Below, piece by piece: positions 33,266 through 43,320 of a DNA stretch of 64,000 nucleotides; the first letter of the stretch is position 1, and each line of letters begins with the position of its first letter. Source of the stretch: Ectothiorhodospira haloalkaliphila ATCC 51935 (lineage in GTDB: Bacteria > Pseudomonadota > Gammaproteobacteria > Ectothiorhodospirales > Ectothiorhodospiraceae). The translations under genes and the position numbers were made by a program. The notes below the pieces were generated by a model. That model saw only the letters and a list, made by a program, of their open reading frames with translations, was not told where the DNA came from and ran no database searches. The DNA lies in NCBI RefSeq assembly GCF_000633935.1, contig NZ_KK214997.1, positions 1 through 64,000 of the forward strand, written 5' to 3'.

Positions 33266-34564
33266 TCAGGTAATGACCGGATCCGGGTCCTTCTCGATAT
33301 CAAACTGCAGCACCGCCAGTGCCTCGTCGTACTTGTCCAGCATGTCTGTCTGATCGCGCCCGCCGATAAAGACATTGGCGATCTCGAAGCTGTACATATC
33401 CTGCCCCTGCAGGTCCTTGAGGTGCTGACCCGGCTTGACCGGGATCTTCACATGGGTGCCGGGTTGGCGCTGCCGCAGCTTGTCGATGGCCTTGGTGCTG
33501 GGAACCCGCACCACCTTGCCGCTCTCCACGGTACGGAACATGAAGTGGCCGGCCACATTGAACTGACCCTTGCGCTCCATGGGCTTGGGCTTGCGGCCCA
33601 GGGCCAGATCCACCATCACCGACAGATGCGATACACCATGCACCTTCTCGAAGATATCCGTATGGGCCTGGGATACCCGGGGGTTGATCTCCAGGAACCA
33701 CACCTGATCGGATGTTTGATCGTAGAAGAACTCGGCATTGAAAGCGGAATTATCCAGCCCGAACTGCTGCACCACCATGCGTGCCACGTCCATCATGCGA
33801 TGCTGGATCTCCAGCGGCAGTGAGGAGGGGTATTCATAGCGGGCAAAGGATGAGCTGTCCTGCTCGTGAACCGAGTCCACCACTCCGTAGATGTGTACCC
33901 GCCCGTTGTAACTATAGCCCTCCAGGGTGCACTGCCAACCGCCGATGGGGCTCTCGGCCACGAAGCTCTCGGGCATCTCGGCGATTTCCGGCGGGGCGCC
34001 GAAATGACGCATCAGGTAGAGGAAGGGTTCGCCCATGAAACCCACCTTTTCCCGGCACAGGGGCATCACCGCCCTGAACTGACGCTCATCGTTGATCTGG
34101 AAGGCCAGGTAGGAGCGGAAGGACTTGATGGGCTTGATCCAGAACGGCGGCAACAGACCCAGGCCACCATAGGCCTCTTCATCAAAAGGATCGAAGGCCC
34201 GGAACTGGGGAATATGTTCCGGGATCACCTTGCGCTGTTCCAGGCGACTCCAGTACTTGTTCTCGCACTTGAGCACCGACTCCAGGGTGGGCCCGGGCAA
34301 TCCAAAGCGCTCGGCCAGGATGGGCGTCATCACCGTGCCGGGGAAGTCGTAGTAGCTGGTGATCGCATCCACCGTACCGTCAAAGGCTTCCATGGTGCGT
34401 GTGGCCTTGTCGATCAGGTGCTTGATGTCGTACTGATCCACGTTACGGATGTCACTGATATCCAGTGCCGCGTGGAATTCACATTCCTCAGCCTGGGGCA
34501 AGCGTTCGAGCTTGTCCCGGTTGAAGTCGTCCAGACCAATGATGAAGACGTTTTTCTTGGGCAC
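33266..34564 (-). CDS. ATP-grasp domain protein
   Basis: The 432-residue protein has an ATP-grasp fold: FWIKPIKSFRSYLAF as nucleotide-binding lysine strand, FVAESPIGGWQCTLEGY, and the metal-binding FNAEFFYDQTSDQVWFLEINPRVSQAH (described by its motif FLEINPR). ATP-grasp enzymes ligate a carboxylate to an amine or thiol. The substrate is unknown. It stands 29 bases after the CocE-type hydrolase gene, on the same strand, so the two probably act in one small pathway. Confidence 0.82.
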   Translation of the reverse strand: MPKKNVFIIGLDDFNRDKLERLPQAEECEFHAALDISDIRNVDQYDIKHLIDKATRTMEAFDGTVDAITSYYDFPGTVMTPILAERFGLPGPTLESVLKCENKYWSRLEQRKVIPEHIPQFRAFDPFDEEAYGGLGLLPPFWIKPIKSFRSYLAFQINDERQFRAVMPLCREKVGFMGEPFLYLMRHFGAPPEIAEMPESFVAESPIGGWQCTLEGYSYNGRVHIYGVVDSVHEQDSSSFARYEYPSSLPLEIQHRMMDVARMVVQQFGLDNSAFNAEFFYDQTSDQVWFLEINPRVSQAHTDIFEKVHGVSHLSVMVDLALGRKPKPMERKGQFNVAGHFMFRTVESGKVVRVPSTKAIDKLRQRQPGTHVKIPVKPGQHLKDLQGQDMYSFEIANVFIGGRDQTDMLDKYDEALAVLQFDIEKDPDPVIT

Positions 34565-34593
34565 TTGGCTTGTCTCCGCAAAAGCGTTCGTGT

Positions 34594-36609
34594 TTACACC
34601 AGATCACGTGGGAGCGTCTCGTCCCATGTCTTGGAAAAGACGCGCACATCCCCCTCGTAGGCATCCAGTGTGGCACGGATGATGAAGTGGGTCCGGGTGG
34701 ATGTGAGCACCGTCCGGGTGACCGTGCGTGCATCCCAGTCGCCGCGAGCAAACTGGCGCTCGTGCGTCACCTCGCCCCTGAGGGTATCGTAGCGCTCGTT
34801 ACTGTAGCTGTAGCGCTCGCGCACCTGGCGCCCGAACGTCAGATTGATATCATCCAGACGAATTCGTGGATCATTGTTCACCACATCCAGGGCCACCTGA
34901 TTGCTGGCCAGGTTATGCACCACCTGCCACTCACGCTGGGCCGGAGCCATCAAGGTGTTGGGTGGTGTGGGGGCCTGACGGGGCTGCCCAAGGCTGGGCA
35001 GGCTGGCATCGTCGAACTCTGGGCAACGCTGAGGCAGACGCAGGCGGCAACCGGCGGTATGCAGGGTCAACCTCACCGGCTCGGGTGCCGGCCAGGCCAG
35101 TGGCCAGTAGGAGCTGGAGATGGCCAGGCGGATGCGATGCCCCGCATGAAATCGCTGAGCCACTTCATTCAGGCGCACGGTCACCCGGTAGGGGCGCCCC
35201 GGCTCCAGCGCCTGTGGATCTTCATGGCCGTCTCGATGCGTGAGGTTCAGGATACCGAAGGTCACCCGTGTGGCACGGTCATCCGGGGCCAGATCCGAGA
35301 TGCGCACCGCCACCATGGCCACGGGCTTGTCGGCACTGATTTCCAGATCCACCTCGGCGGCCCCCAGCATCTGTAGGTCTTCGTGCAGGGGCTGTGTGTC
35401 GAACACCAACGCGCCGCCGTCCTCCAGACGCTGATCCGAAGGCAGGTCGGTGATCTCGGCATAGGAACACCATTTGCCGGCGAACAGGCCCACGCTCAGG
35501 GGGCTTTGGATGGTGAGCGTCTCCGACTCGCCCGCATCATCCTCTCCCGGGACAAGGCGCCCGTTACTGAGCTGGTATTCCCGGGGGCGAATGGCCGGGC
35601 TGGGCCAGTGTGGCTCGGCCACCCAGCCTCCGGTGGTCTCGGGCAGCAGGGGGTTGCGGCGGTCATGCATCCACACCCGCAGCATCGGATCCTGCTCCAC
35701 CTGCCTGTCGATGCCCTTGAGCCAGTGATCCCACCAGCGCACGCATTCCCCCAGGAAGTCGATGGTGGGTCCTGGACCGCCCATATGGGGATACTTGTGG
35801 CCCCAGGGGCCTACCAGACCGCGACGCGGCCCCTTCAGGTGACGCATGAGACGAAATACGGTATTGGAGTAGCCATCGGCCCATCCGCTGACCGCCATCA
35901 CCGGCACCTGGATGGCGTCATAGTTCTCGCACACCGAGGCATGACGCCAGAAGGCATCCCGGCGTTGATGCTGCAACCAGTTGTGAATCCACAGACCACT
36001 GCCCTCCAGCCGCTCCAGCCACATGTCTCGCCAGCGCTCACCCACCACCTGAGGGTCCGGCGGGCAGGAGTTGAAGCCGAACATGGTCGAGGCCCAGGAG
36101 AGGTTGTCAGTGAGCAGGCAGCCGCCCATGTAATGCACATCATCGGCATAGCGGTCGTCCGAGGAGCACACGGAGATCACGGCGCCCAGTTCCGGAGGCT
36201 GCAAAGCGGCCAGTTGAAGGCCGTTGAAGCCCCCCCAGGACAGCCCGAACAGCCCCACCTTGCCGGAGCACCAGGGCTGGGCAGCAATCCAGCGCAGGAT
36301 CTCCAGCCCATCGTCCAGTTCCTGCTGCAGATACTCGCCCCGCAGGATGCCCTCGGAATCCCCGCTGCCGCGGATGTCCACTCGCACCCCAGCAAACCCC
36401 TGACTGGCAAAGAAACCATGGATTTCCGCATCCCGCAGCGCCTTGTGGTCCCGCTTGCGATACGGGATGTATTCCAGAACCGCCGGCACGGGATTTTCTT
36501 CGGCACCCTCCGGCAGCCAGATCTTCGCCGCCAGACGGCAGCCGTCCGCCATGGTGATCCAGGTGTTTTCGATCAGATGCACTCGGCGCTCGAATGAGGC
36601 GTCGTTCAT
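34594..36609 (-). CDS. CocE/NonD-family alpha/beta hydrolase
   Basis: The 671-residue protein has the X-Pro dipeptidyl-peptidase/CocE layout. The N-terminal alpha/beta hydrolase carries the nucleophile in GLSWGGFNG, the acid in SGWADGYSN and the histidine in GPWGHKYP; a C-terminal jelly-roll domain follows from about residue 330. Such enzymes cleave esters or peptides. ATG 36609, with AAGGAA upstream, is preferred over ATG 36654. The ~150 bases up to the divergent oxidoreductase gene should hold both promoters. Confidence 0.9.
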   Translation of the reverse strand: MNDASFERRVHLIENTWITMADGCRLAAKIWLPEGAEENPVPAVLEYIPYRKRDHKALRDAEIHGFFASQGFAGVRVDIRGSGDSEGILRGEYLQQELDDGLEILRWIAAQPWCSGKVGLFGLSWGGFNGLQLAALQPPELGAVISVCSSDDRYADDVHYMGGCLLTDNLSWASTMFGFNSCPPDPQVVGERWRDMWLERLEGSGLWIHNWLQHQRRDAFWRHASVCENYDAIQVPVMAVSGWADGYSNTVFRLMRHLKGPRRGLVGPWGHKYPHMGGPGPTIDFLGECVRWWDHWLKGIDRQVEQDPMLRVWMHDRRNPLLPETTGGWVAEPHWPSPAIRPREYQLSNGRLVPGEDDAGESETLTIQSPLSVGLFAGKWCSYAEITDLPSDQRLEDGGALVFDTQPLHEDLQMLGAAEVDLEISADKPVAMVAVRISDLAPDDRATRVTFGILNLTHRDGHEDPQALEPGRPYRVTVRLNEVAQRFHAGHRIRLAISSSYWPLAWPAPEPVRLTLHTAGCRLRLPQRCPEFDDASLPSLGQPRQAPTPPNTLMAPAQREWQVVHNLASNQVALDVVNNDPRIRLDDINLTFGRQVRERYSYSNERYDTLRGEVTHERQFARGDWDARTVTRTVLTSTRTHFIIRATLDAYEGDVRVFSKTWDETLPRDLV

Positions 36610-36760
36610 GGTGAGGTTCCTTGACGCTGCGTGTTTGGCCGGCCCGGCAGACAATGACAGGGCGCGTTACAGCGTTATATTATCCATCAAATGACCAGAC
36701 ACAAATGCCTGGAAGCGAAGTTTGTTGTCTTGTTGATCATTCAGCCCGCGGGAGCACCCC

Positions 36761-38005
36761 ATGAGCATTGACGTGGCCATCGTTGGCGGCGGCCTCTCCG
36801 GGCTCGCATGCGCCCTCACCCTGCGTGAACAGGGACGCGAGCCTCTCATTCTTGAAGCCTCCGACAACGTGGGCGGCCGAATCCGCACGGATCATCACGA
36901 TGGATTCCTGCTGGATCGTGGGTTTCAGGTGCTGCAAACCTGGTATCCGGAGGCGCAGCGATTCCTGGACTACGAAGCCCTGGATCTGCGTGCCTTTCAG
37001 ACAGGCGCCCTGGTGAGGATCAATGGGCGCGCCCGCCGTGTGAGTGATGTCTGGCGTCAACCCACCCGGCTACCGGAAATGCTCTGGTCTCCCGTGGGCC
37101 ATCTGAGCGACAAGATCCGGCTGCTGCATCTGCGGCACCGTTGCCTGCAGGGCGATCTGAACGATCTTTATCAGCGCCATGAACGGGATGCGGTCACCCA
37201 CCTGGCGGAACTGGGATTCTCGCAACGGATCATCGATCGTTTCTTCAAACCCTTCTTCAGCGGTGTGTTCTTCGAGCCGGATCTGCATGTCTCATCCCGA
37301 GCCTTCGAGTTCGTGTTCAGGGCGTTTGCCCTGGGCGATACCGCCCTGCCGGCCAAAGGCATGGAACAGATCCCCCAACAGATGGCTGCCCGCCTGCCGG
37401 CGGATACGTTACAACTGCACACCCGTGTGGAGCGAATCGAGAAGAACCTTCTGCACCTGACCTCAGGCGAGGTGCTGCAAGCACGGGTCATCGTCATTGC
37501 GACGGAAGGCCCGGAAACCGCTCGACTGCTGGGGCAGAATGCCGCCGATGTACCCACCCGTGGAACCACCTGCTTTTACTTCTCCGCCAACCGGGCACCC
37601 ATCGACGGCCCCTACCTCATGCTCAACGGGGAAGGCAAGGGCTGCATCAATAACGTGCTCTGTCCATCGGTGCTCTCCGAACACTATGCACCGCCCGGCA
37701 AGACCCTGGTGAGCGTGAACGTGCATGGCGCCGAGCATGATCTTGATGAACTGGAAGCCCGGGTGCGAAGCGGTTTGGCCGCCTGGTTTGGTGACGAAGT
37801 CCTGGACTGGCAACGGCTGACCGTGTACTCCTTGCCCCATGCCCTGCCGGTGCAGTCACCGCCGGTTCAAAACCCGGCCGAAGTGGCGCTCAGGCAAAGC
37901 GAATTCGTGTGGACCTGTGGTGAATACGGGTGTGCCCCCTCCATCCACTGGGCGCTGCACCGGGGCCGGCGCAGCGCACGGGAGATCGCCGCCGCACGGC
38001 ACTGA
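36761..38005 (+). CDS. FAD-dependent oxidoreductase (amine oxidase/desaturase-like)
   Basis: The 414-residue protein has the dinucleotide-binding VAIVGGGLSGLACALTL, the GGRIRT motif that contacts FAD, LDRGFQVL, and a C-terminal WTCGEYG segment where flavin is closed in. The family includes protoporphyrinogen oxidase, amine oxidases and carotenoid desaturases. FFSGVFFEPDLHVSS in the middle matches a subgroup of uncharacterised bacterial enzymes often found near light-related genes. It is followed by SRPBCC and LOV genes on the same strand. Confidence 0.85.
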   Translation: MSIDVAIVGGGLSGLACALTLREQGREPLILEASDNVGGRIRTDHHDGFLLDRGFQVLQTWYPEAQRFLDYEALDLRAFQTGALVRINGRARRVSDVWRQPTRLPEMLWSPVGHLSDKIRLLHLRHRCLQGDLNDLYQRHERDAVTHLAELGFSQRIIDRFFKPFFSGVFFEPDLHVSSRAFEFVFRAFALGDTALPAKGMEQIPQQMAARLPADTLQLHTRVERIEKNLLHLTSGEVLQARVIVIATEGPETARLLGQNAADVPTRGTTCFYFSANRAPIDGPYLMLNGEGKGCINNVLCPSVLSEHYAPPGKTLVSVNVHGAEHDLDELEARVRSGLAAWFGDEVLDWQRLTVYSLPHALPVQSPPVQNPAEVALRQSEFVWTCGEYGCAPSIHWALHRGRRSAREIAAARH

Positions 38006-38085
38006 CCGTACAAGCCTCGGGGTTTTGTCTATACTCGAGGGATCAAGCCCCACGGGAAACCCGCACAGCAGGAAAGGCGCCGCTT

Positions 38086-38556
38086 ATGGTCAAAGCCCAA
38101 TCCAGGACACTCATCAAACGTCCGCTGGAGCAGGTATTCAGTTTCATCGTGGATGATTTCATCCAGAACTATCCGCGCTGGTCACCCGAGGTCAAATCCC
38201 TGCGCGCGCTCACCAGCGGTCCGCTGCGACCGGGTTGGACGGGCCATCAGGTACGCGTGGACCAGGGGCGGCGAACAGAAACGGAGTTTCGCGTGGTGAC
38301 ACTCGAGCCCGGATCACGCGTCTCCTTCCGCGGCATCAAGGATCCTTTCCAGATCGACTATAAGTTCACCCCGCGGGATGGACACACGGAACTGACCTTT
38401 ACCTTTGAACTGGCCAAGCTGGGTTTTGCCATGCGGCCTTTCGAAAAGCTCATCCGCATTGCCGTGCAGGAAGGTACCGACAGGACGGCGCGGAACATCA
38501 AGGGCCTGGCCGAGACCGAACTGGAACCAGCCAGCCCAACCCCGCCCCCACGCTGA
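38086..38556 (+). CDS. SRPBCC-family lipid/ligand-binding protein
   Basis: The 156-residue protein has the START/SRPBCC layout: RTLIKRPLEQVFSFIVDDF, the NYPRWSPEV loop, and a C-terminal helix (LGFAMRPFEKLIRIAVQEG). It probably binds a hydrophobic ligand in the cytoplasm. ATG 38086 has AGGAAAGG upstream. It lies between the flavin oxidoreductase and the LOV gene, 80 and 31 bases away. Confidence 0.82.
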   Translation: MVKAQSRTLIKRPLEQVFSFIVDDFIQNYPRWSPEVKSLRALTSGPLRPGWTGHQVRVDQGRRTETEFRVVTLEPGSRVSFRGIKDPFQIDYKFTPRDGHTELTFTFELAKLGFAMRPFEKLIRIAVQEGTDRTARNIKGLAETELEPASPTPPPR

Positions 38557-38587
38557 CCATCGATTCTCTTACCGGAGTCATCGCACC

Positions 38588-39046
38588 ATGCAGTTCACCG
38601 CTGAAAAAGACCCGGGCCTGATCCCTTCCGTGCTGGCCCAGATTCTGGACACCTGCGTCAACGGCGTCACCCTGTCGGACCCGGATCAACCGGACAACCC
38701 CATCGTCTATGCCAACTCGGTCTTTGAACAGCTCACCGGTTACAGCCAGGAGGAGATCCTGGGCCGAAACTGCCGCTTCCTGCAGGGCGAGGAACATGAT
38801 CAGCCCGGCCTTGACGAGATCCGCAAGGCGCTGGCGGAGCATCGGCAGGTGGAAGTCACCCTGCGCAACTACCGCAAGGATGGCTCCCTGTTCCATAACC
38901 GCCTGAACATCCGCCCGCTGTTCGATTCCGAAGGGAACCTCATCTATTACCTGGGGGTGCAATACGACGTCACCGACCTGGTGGAGGCCCAGGCGGAAGT
39001 CGCCCGCCTGGAGGGCCTGTTGAAGAAGGATACCGGCAAGGCCTGA
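38588..39046 (+). CDS. Short LOV blue-light photoreceptor
   Basis: The 152-residue protein is one PAS/LOV domain with a short helical tail and no output domain. The LOV core motif GRNCRFLQG contains the photoactive Cys62, which forms the flavin adduct in the family. Asn94, Asn104 and Gln125 (in YYLGVQYDVT) match the flavin-contact residues. The C-terminal VEAQAEVARLEGLLK helix may be a dimerising J-alpha. It likely signals by protein contact. Upstream genes for a flavin oxidoreductase and an SRPBCC protein may be its targets. Confidence 0.9.
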   Translation: MQFTAEKDPGLIPSVLAQILDTCVNGVTLSDPDQPDNPIVYANSVFEQLTGYSQEEILGRNCRFLQGEEHDQPGLDEIRKALAEHRQVEVTLRNYRKDGSLFHNRLNIRPLFDSEGNLIYYLGVQYDVTDLVEAQAEVARLEGLLKKDTGKA

Positions 39047-39049
39047 CCC

Positions 39050-42000
39050 TTACACCGGTTCCTCCTGGATCTCACGGGTACGCTGGCCAAAGCCACGGCG
39101 TTCCAGGAAGTTCTCCACCAACGAGTAGGCGATGGGGATCAGCAGCAGGGTGAGCACCAGCGCGGCAATCATGCCGGCGATGATGGCGGCCGCCATGGGC
39201 GCATTGGTCTCCGCCCCTGCCCCAAAACCCAGAGCCGCCGGCAACAGGGCCAGGATCAGGGTCAATGAGGTCATCAACACGGGGCGCAGCCTGATGGGAC
39301 AGGCCTCCTGAAGGGCTTCATCCACGCTCAGGCCCCGATTGCGGCGGTACTGATTGGTGAGATCCACCAACAGGATGCCGTTCTTGGTGACCAGCCCCAT
39401 GAGCAGCACCATGCCGATCATGGAGAAGATGTTGAGGGTGAATCCGCCCACCCATAGCCCGACGATACCGCCCACCAGGGCGATGGGCTGGGCCGCCATG
39501 ATGATCAACGGCTGGGTGAAGGAATTGAACTGACTGGCCAGCACGATATAGACCAGCGAAACCGCCAGGAACAACACGAACAGCATGGCGCCAATGGCCC
39601 GCTGCATCTCCTCGGCCTGCCCCATCAGCTCCACGTTGTAACCCAGAGGCAGCACATCGTCGCCAATGGCCTGGAGTGTTTCCACCGCCTCGCCCAGGGG
39701 CATGCTCGGGCTGCCATAGAACTCGGCTGAATAGTTCAGGTTGTAGCGGTTGATCACCGCCGGCCCGATGCCCGCCTCCATGCTGGCCACGGTATCCAGG
39801 CGCACCAGTTCCCCGTTGCCCGCCCGCAGATACAGTTTTTGCAGATCATCAGGGCGGGTAAAGGCATCCTCACGGCCCTTGAGCCGGATATCATAACGCT
39901 GTCCGCCGCCGTCCGGGTCGTTGAAACGCGCCACGTCGATGCCGCCCACCATCACCTCCACGGCCTGGGCCACCTGACGAGCGGACATACCCAGGTCGCG
40001 GGCCCGTTCACGGTCCACGTTCAAGGCCAGTTCCGGCCGCTCCAGGTCCAGTTGCATGTCCAGACGCCCCATGCCATCCACCTCTTCCAGGCGCGATCGC
40101 ATCTCGCGAGCCAGGCGGGCCACCTCGGTCAGATCGGGCCCGGTGATGGCGAACTGCAGCGGGTCACCCCGCTGCCCGGGCACAAACGGCACCTCGGTGG
40201 CAAAGGCCCGCACACCCGCCAGTTGCCCGAGCTTGGGCGAGATACGGTCAATCACCTCCTGCTGACTGGCGCTGCGCTCATTGCGGGGCACCATGCGAAT
40301 GAATGAGATCCCCTCGTACACCTGCCCCGCATCCCCCAGGCCAATGGCCGCGAACATGCGATCCACCTCGGGTTGATCCAGCACGATTTCTTCAATCTCG
40401 GCCATGCGCCGATCGGTATAATCGATGCTCGACCCCTGCGGGGTCTGGAAAATGACCACGAATTGCCCCGTATCCTCGGAAGGTGCGAACTCCCCGCCCA
40501 CCCGGGGGAAGATCAGGCTGCCCACCACCACCAGGCCCACCAGCGATGCGGCCAGCACCGTCCAGCGCCAGTTCAGACCTGTTGCCAGGCTGCGCCGGTA
40601 AACCGACTCCAGGCCCCGGAAGCCCTTTTCCAGGGCGTTGTACACCGGTCCATGCTCTGTTTGCACCGTCAGGAACCGGGAGCAGAGCATGGGAATCAGG
40701 GTGAGGGCCACAAGGCTGGAGGCCAGCACACCAAAAGTGACCACCACGGCAAAGGATTCAAAGAACCGGCCCACCGTTGCTTCCAGGAAGATCACCGAGG
40801 CAAAGATGGACACCAGGGCCAGGGTGGAGGCGATCACCGCGAAGAACACTTCCTTTGAACCGGAGATGGCTCCCTTCACGGGTCCTTCCTTGTATTGCTC
40901 CCGATGCCGATAGATGTTCTCCAGCACCACGATGGCATCGTCCACCACAATGCCAATGAGCAGCAACATGGCCAGCATGGTGATGGAATTGAGGGTGTAG
41001 CCAAAGAAGTACACCACCGCCACGGCCGCCATCAGCGAGACGGGAATGGACAGGGCAATGATCAGCGTGGACCGCAGGTTCTTCAGAAACAGCCACATGA
41101 CCAGTGCCGAGAACAGTATCCCCAGCGCGATGGTGAGATAGAGCGAGTCGATCTGCTCCAGGATGAACACCGATTCATCGGATGAGATGGTGATCTGCAT
41201 CCCCGGCGGCAACTGAGGGCGAATCTGATCATCCAGGATCTCCTTCACCTCCTCGATGATGGCCACGGTATTGGCACCGGAGACCTTGACGATCCCCAGG
41301 CCCACGGTGGGTTCGCCATTGAAGCGGGCCAGGCCCCGACGATCCGCGAGCCCATCGATGACATCGGCCACGTCCCGCAGGTATACCAGCGAGTCGCCAT
41401 GGGCGCCGATGACCATCTCTTCCAGTTCCTCGGGGCTATGGTATTCCAGGTCCAGCTTGAGTTGATCCTCCCGGTCACCGCCCACCAGGAAGCCCCCGGG
41501 CATCTGCACGTGCTCTTCCTCGAAGGCGGCCATCAGATCCGGGATGGTCACACCGAAGGCATTGAGCCGGTCGGGGTCGATCTCCACACGGATGTTCCGC
41601 TCAAGCCCCCCACCAATGCGCACCTCGCCCACGCCGTTGATGTTCTCGATCTGCTGGCGAATCTCGTTGCGGGCGTAGGTATCCAGTTGCTGTCGGGTGC
41701 GGTCCCCTTGCAGGGCCAGCCACATGATGGGCTGGGCATCGAACTCCACCTTGTCCACCACGGGTTGATCCGCATCGGAGGGCAGCTCAGCCACCACCTG
41801 ACTCACCTGGGCCTGCACCTCGTTGAAGGCCACGTCCACATCCTTTTCCAGGTCAAAGATGATGTTGACGATGGAGGCCCCGGGTACCGATTGGGAGGTG
41901 ATGTTGTCGATCCCGGGCACGGTGTTCACCGCCCGCTCCACCTCGCTGGTGATGGCGGAGTCGATGATCTCCGGGTCCGCTCCGGTCTGGGTGACGGTGA

Positions 42001-42142
42001 CACTGATCACCGGGAAATCGATATTGGGGATGCGGTCAGTGCCCACGTCCTGTAGCGAGATCAAGCCAAACAGCACGATCACGGCACTGATCATCACCGC
42101 CAGCACGTGCCGGCGAATGGAGAGCTCGGAGAGTGTCATCAT
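39050..42142 (-). CDS. RND-family efflux permease (HAE1-like)
   Basis: The 1030-residue protein is a full-length AcrB-type proton-driven exporter: N-terminal SIRRHVLAVMISAVIVLFGL, periplasmic GIDNITSQSVPGAS, the proton-relay helix with GIVVDDAIVVLENIYR, a second half starting after about residue 510 and GFTLNIFSMIGMVLLMGLVTKNG. It exports small lipophilic compounds through the envelope. It overlaps the adaptor gene by 4 bases. No outer-membrane TolC-like gene is adjacent. Confidence 0.93.
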   Translation of the reverse strand: MMTLSELSIRRHVLAVMISAVIVLFGLISLQDVGTDRIPNIDFPVISVTVTQTGADPEIIDSAITSEVERAVNTVPGIDNITSQSVPGASIVNIIFDLEKDVDVAFNEVQAQVSQVVAELPSDADQPVVDKVEFDAQPIMWLALQGDRTRQQLDTYARNEIRQQIENINGVGEVRIGGGLERNIRVEIDPDRLNAFGVTIPDLMAAFEEEHVQMPGGFLVGGDREDQLKLDLEYHSPEELEEMVIGAHGDSLVYLRDVADVIDGLADRRGLARFNGEPTVGLGIVKVSGANTVAIIEEVKEILDDQIRPQLPPGMQITISSDESVFILEQIDSLYLTIALGILFSALVMWLFLKNLRSTLIIALSIPVSLMAAVAVVYFFGYTLNSITMLAMLLLIGIVVDDAIVVLENIYRHREQYKEGPVKGAISGSKEVFFAVIASTLALVSIFASVIFLEATVGRFFESFAVVVTFGVLASSLVALTLIPMLCSRFLTVQTEHGPVYNALEKGFRGLESVYRRSLATGLNWRWTVLAASLVGLVVVGSLIFPRVGGEFAPSEDTGQFVVIFQTPQGSSIDYTDRRMAEIEEIVLDQPEVDRMFAAIGLGDAGQVYEGISFIRMVPRNERSASQQEVIDRISPKLGQLAGVRAFATEVPFVPGQRGDPLQFAITGPDLTEVARLAREMRSRLEEVDGMGRLDMQLDLERPELALNVDRERARDLGMSARQVAQAVEVMVGGIDVARFNDPDGGGQRYDIRLKGREDAFTRPDDLQKLYLRAGNGELVRLDTVASMEAGIGPAVINRYNLNYSAEFYGSPSMPLGEAVETLQAIGDDVLPLGYNVELMGQAEEMQRAIGAMLFVLFLAVSLVYIVLASQFNSFTQPLIIMAAQPIALVGGIVGLWVGGFTLNIFSMIGMVLLMGLVTKNGILLVDLTNQYRRNRGLSVDEALQEACPIRLRPVLMTSLTLILALLPAALGFGAGAETNAPMAAAIIAGMIAALVLTLLLIPIAYSLVENFLERRGFGQRTREIQEEPV

Positions 42143-43320
42143 TGTTCGTCGTCACCCTCTTGGGGTGAGGCGTTCACGGAGGCACCGTCAGTGAGGAACC
42201 CGGCGCCATCCACGGCAACCTTGTCACCGGCTTCGAGACCATCCAGGATCTCCACCCAGTCGGCGGTGCGTTGCCCCACTTCCACGCGTCGGGCCTCCAC
42301 CGTCTCTTCGTCCGCATCCAGCACGTAAACCGTATCCCCGTCGGGTCGCTGCACCAGCGCCTGGCGCGGCACCGTGAGACCTTCTCGCTCCGACAGGACC
42401 AACTCCACGTTCACACTGGAGCCGCTGCGCCAGCCGCCGGGGTTCTCCACCAGGGCGATGGCCCGGATGGCGCGCCCATCCAGGCTGATGGCCGGACGTA
42501 TCTCGCTGATCTCGGTGTCCAGCTCGCTCACCCCGGCGGCGCGGTTGCTCACCTTGAGGGGCATGCCGATCTCCAAATCGTTGGCCAGGGTCTCGGGGAA
42601 GGACACCCGCACCTGCAACATATCCGAGGTGGTCAACCGATACAGGGCGGTGCCGGTCTGAACGTAATCGCCCTCACTGACCAGGCGTTCATCGATCTCG
42701 CCATCAAAGGGGGCCTTCACACGCGTGCGTTCCAGATCCCGCTCCGCGGCACGCAAGGCCAGGCGCGAGGCCGCCAACTCCTCCCGGGTTACATCCAGTT
42801 CCGCCTCCACTTCGTCCAGTTCCTGGGACGACACGTGGTTGTTCTCATGCAACTCCCGATAGCGCACCACCGTGAGTTCCTGCAGGGCTGACCGGGCGTT
42901 GAATCGCTTCACGTCAGCTTCGGCCTGGTCCCGGCGGAGCACGTAGTCCTCCTCATCCAGCTCGGCAATGAGATCCCCGGCCCGGACCCGGTCCCCCTCG
43001 TTCACCAACAGTCGTTTCACCGCACCGGATACCTCGGCGGCCACCCTGGGGTCATTCCTTGACCGCAGTTCCCCCAGGGCCCGTTGTGTACGGGTGACCG
43101 TTTCCGGTTCCAACTCCACATAGGTGATGGTCACGGCCCGGCCCGAGGGGCCCGGCCCTGCACTCTCGTCGTCCTGGGCATCCCCCGAACAGGCAGGAAA
43201 CACCAGGGACGCCAGCAAGGCCAGCGGGAGTGTCCAGCGAGCCAGCGGACTGCGGGCTACGCGGTAAGCGGGAAGGGAGCGAGGAGTGAGGCGGGATTGA
43301 GGGTGATGGTCTGCTGTCAT
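42139..43320 (-). CDS. RND efflux periplasmic adaptor
   Basis: The 393-residue membrane fusion protein has a hydrophobic N-terminus with a possible lipobox (VFPACSG), a lipoyl-like part (SGAVKRLLVNEGDRVRAGDLIAELD), a helical hairpin at about residues 130-200, and a beta-barrel part (GDYVQTGTALYRLTTSD). The start at ATG 43320 gives a long polar leader; a start nearer to the hydrophobic stretch is possible. It links the RND permease to an outer-membrane channel encoded elsewhere. Confidence 0.9.
   Translation of the reverse strand: MTADHHPQSRLTPRSLPAYRVARSPLARWTLPLALLASLVFPACSGDAQDDESAGPGPSGRAVTITYVELEPETVTRTQRALGELRSRNDPRVAAEVSGAVKRLLVNEGDRVRAGDLIAELDEEDYVLRRDQAEADVKRFNARSALQELTVVRYRELHENNHVSSQELDEVEAELDVTREELAASRLALRAAERDLERTRVKAPFDGEIDERLVSEGDYVQTGTALYRLTTSDMLQVRVSFPETLANDLEIGMPLKVSNRAAGVSELDTEISEIRPAISLDGRAIRAIALVENPGGWRSGSSVNVELVLSEREGLTVPRQALVQRPDGDTVYVLDADEETVEARRVEVGQRTADWVEILDGLEAGDKVAVDGAGFLTDGASVNASPQEGDDEQ

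Noticed and set aside
35383-36597. A 404-codon plus-strand open frame
   Set aside because: It is antisense to the CocE-family gene, which has a full catalytic triad and family length.
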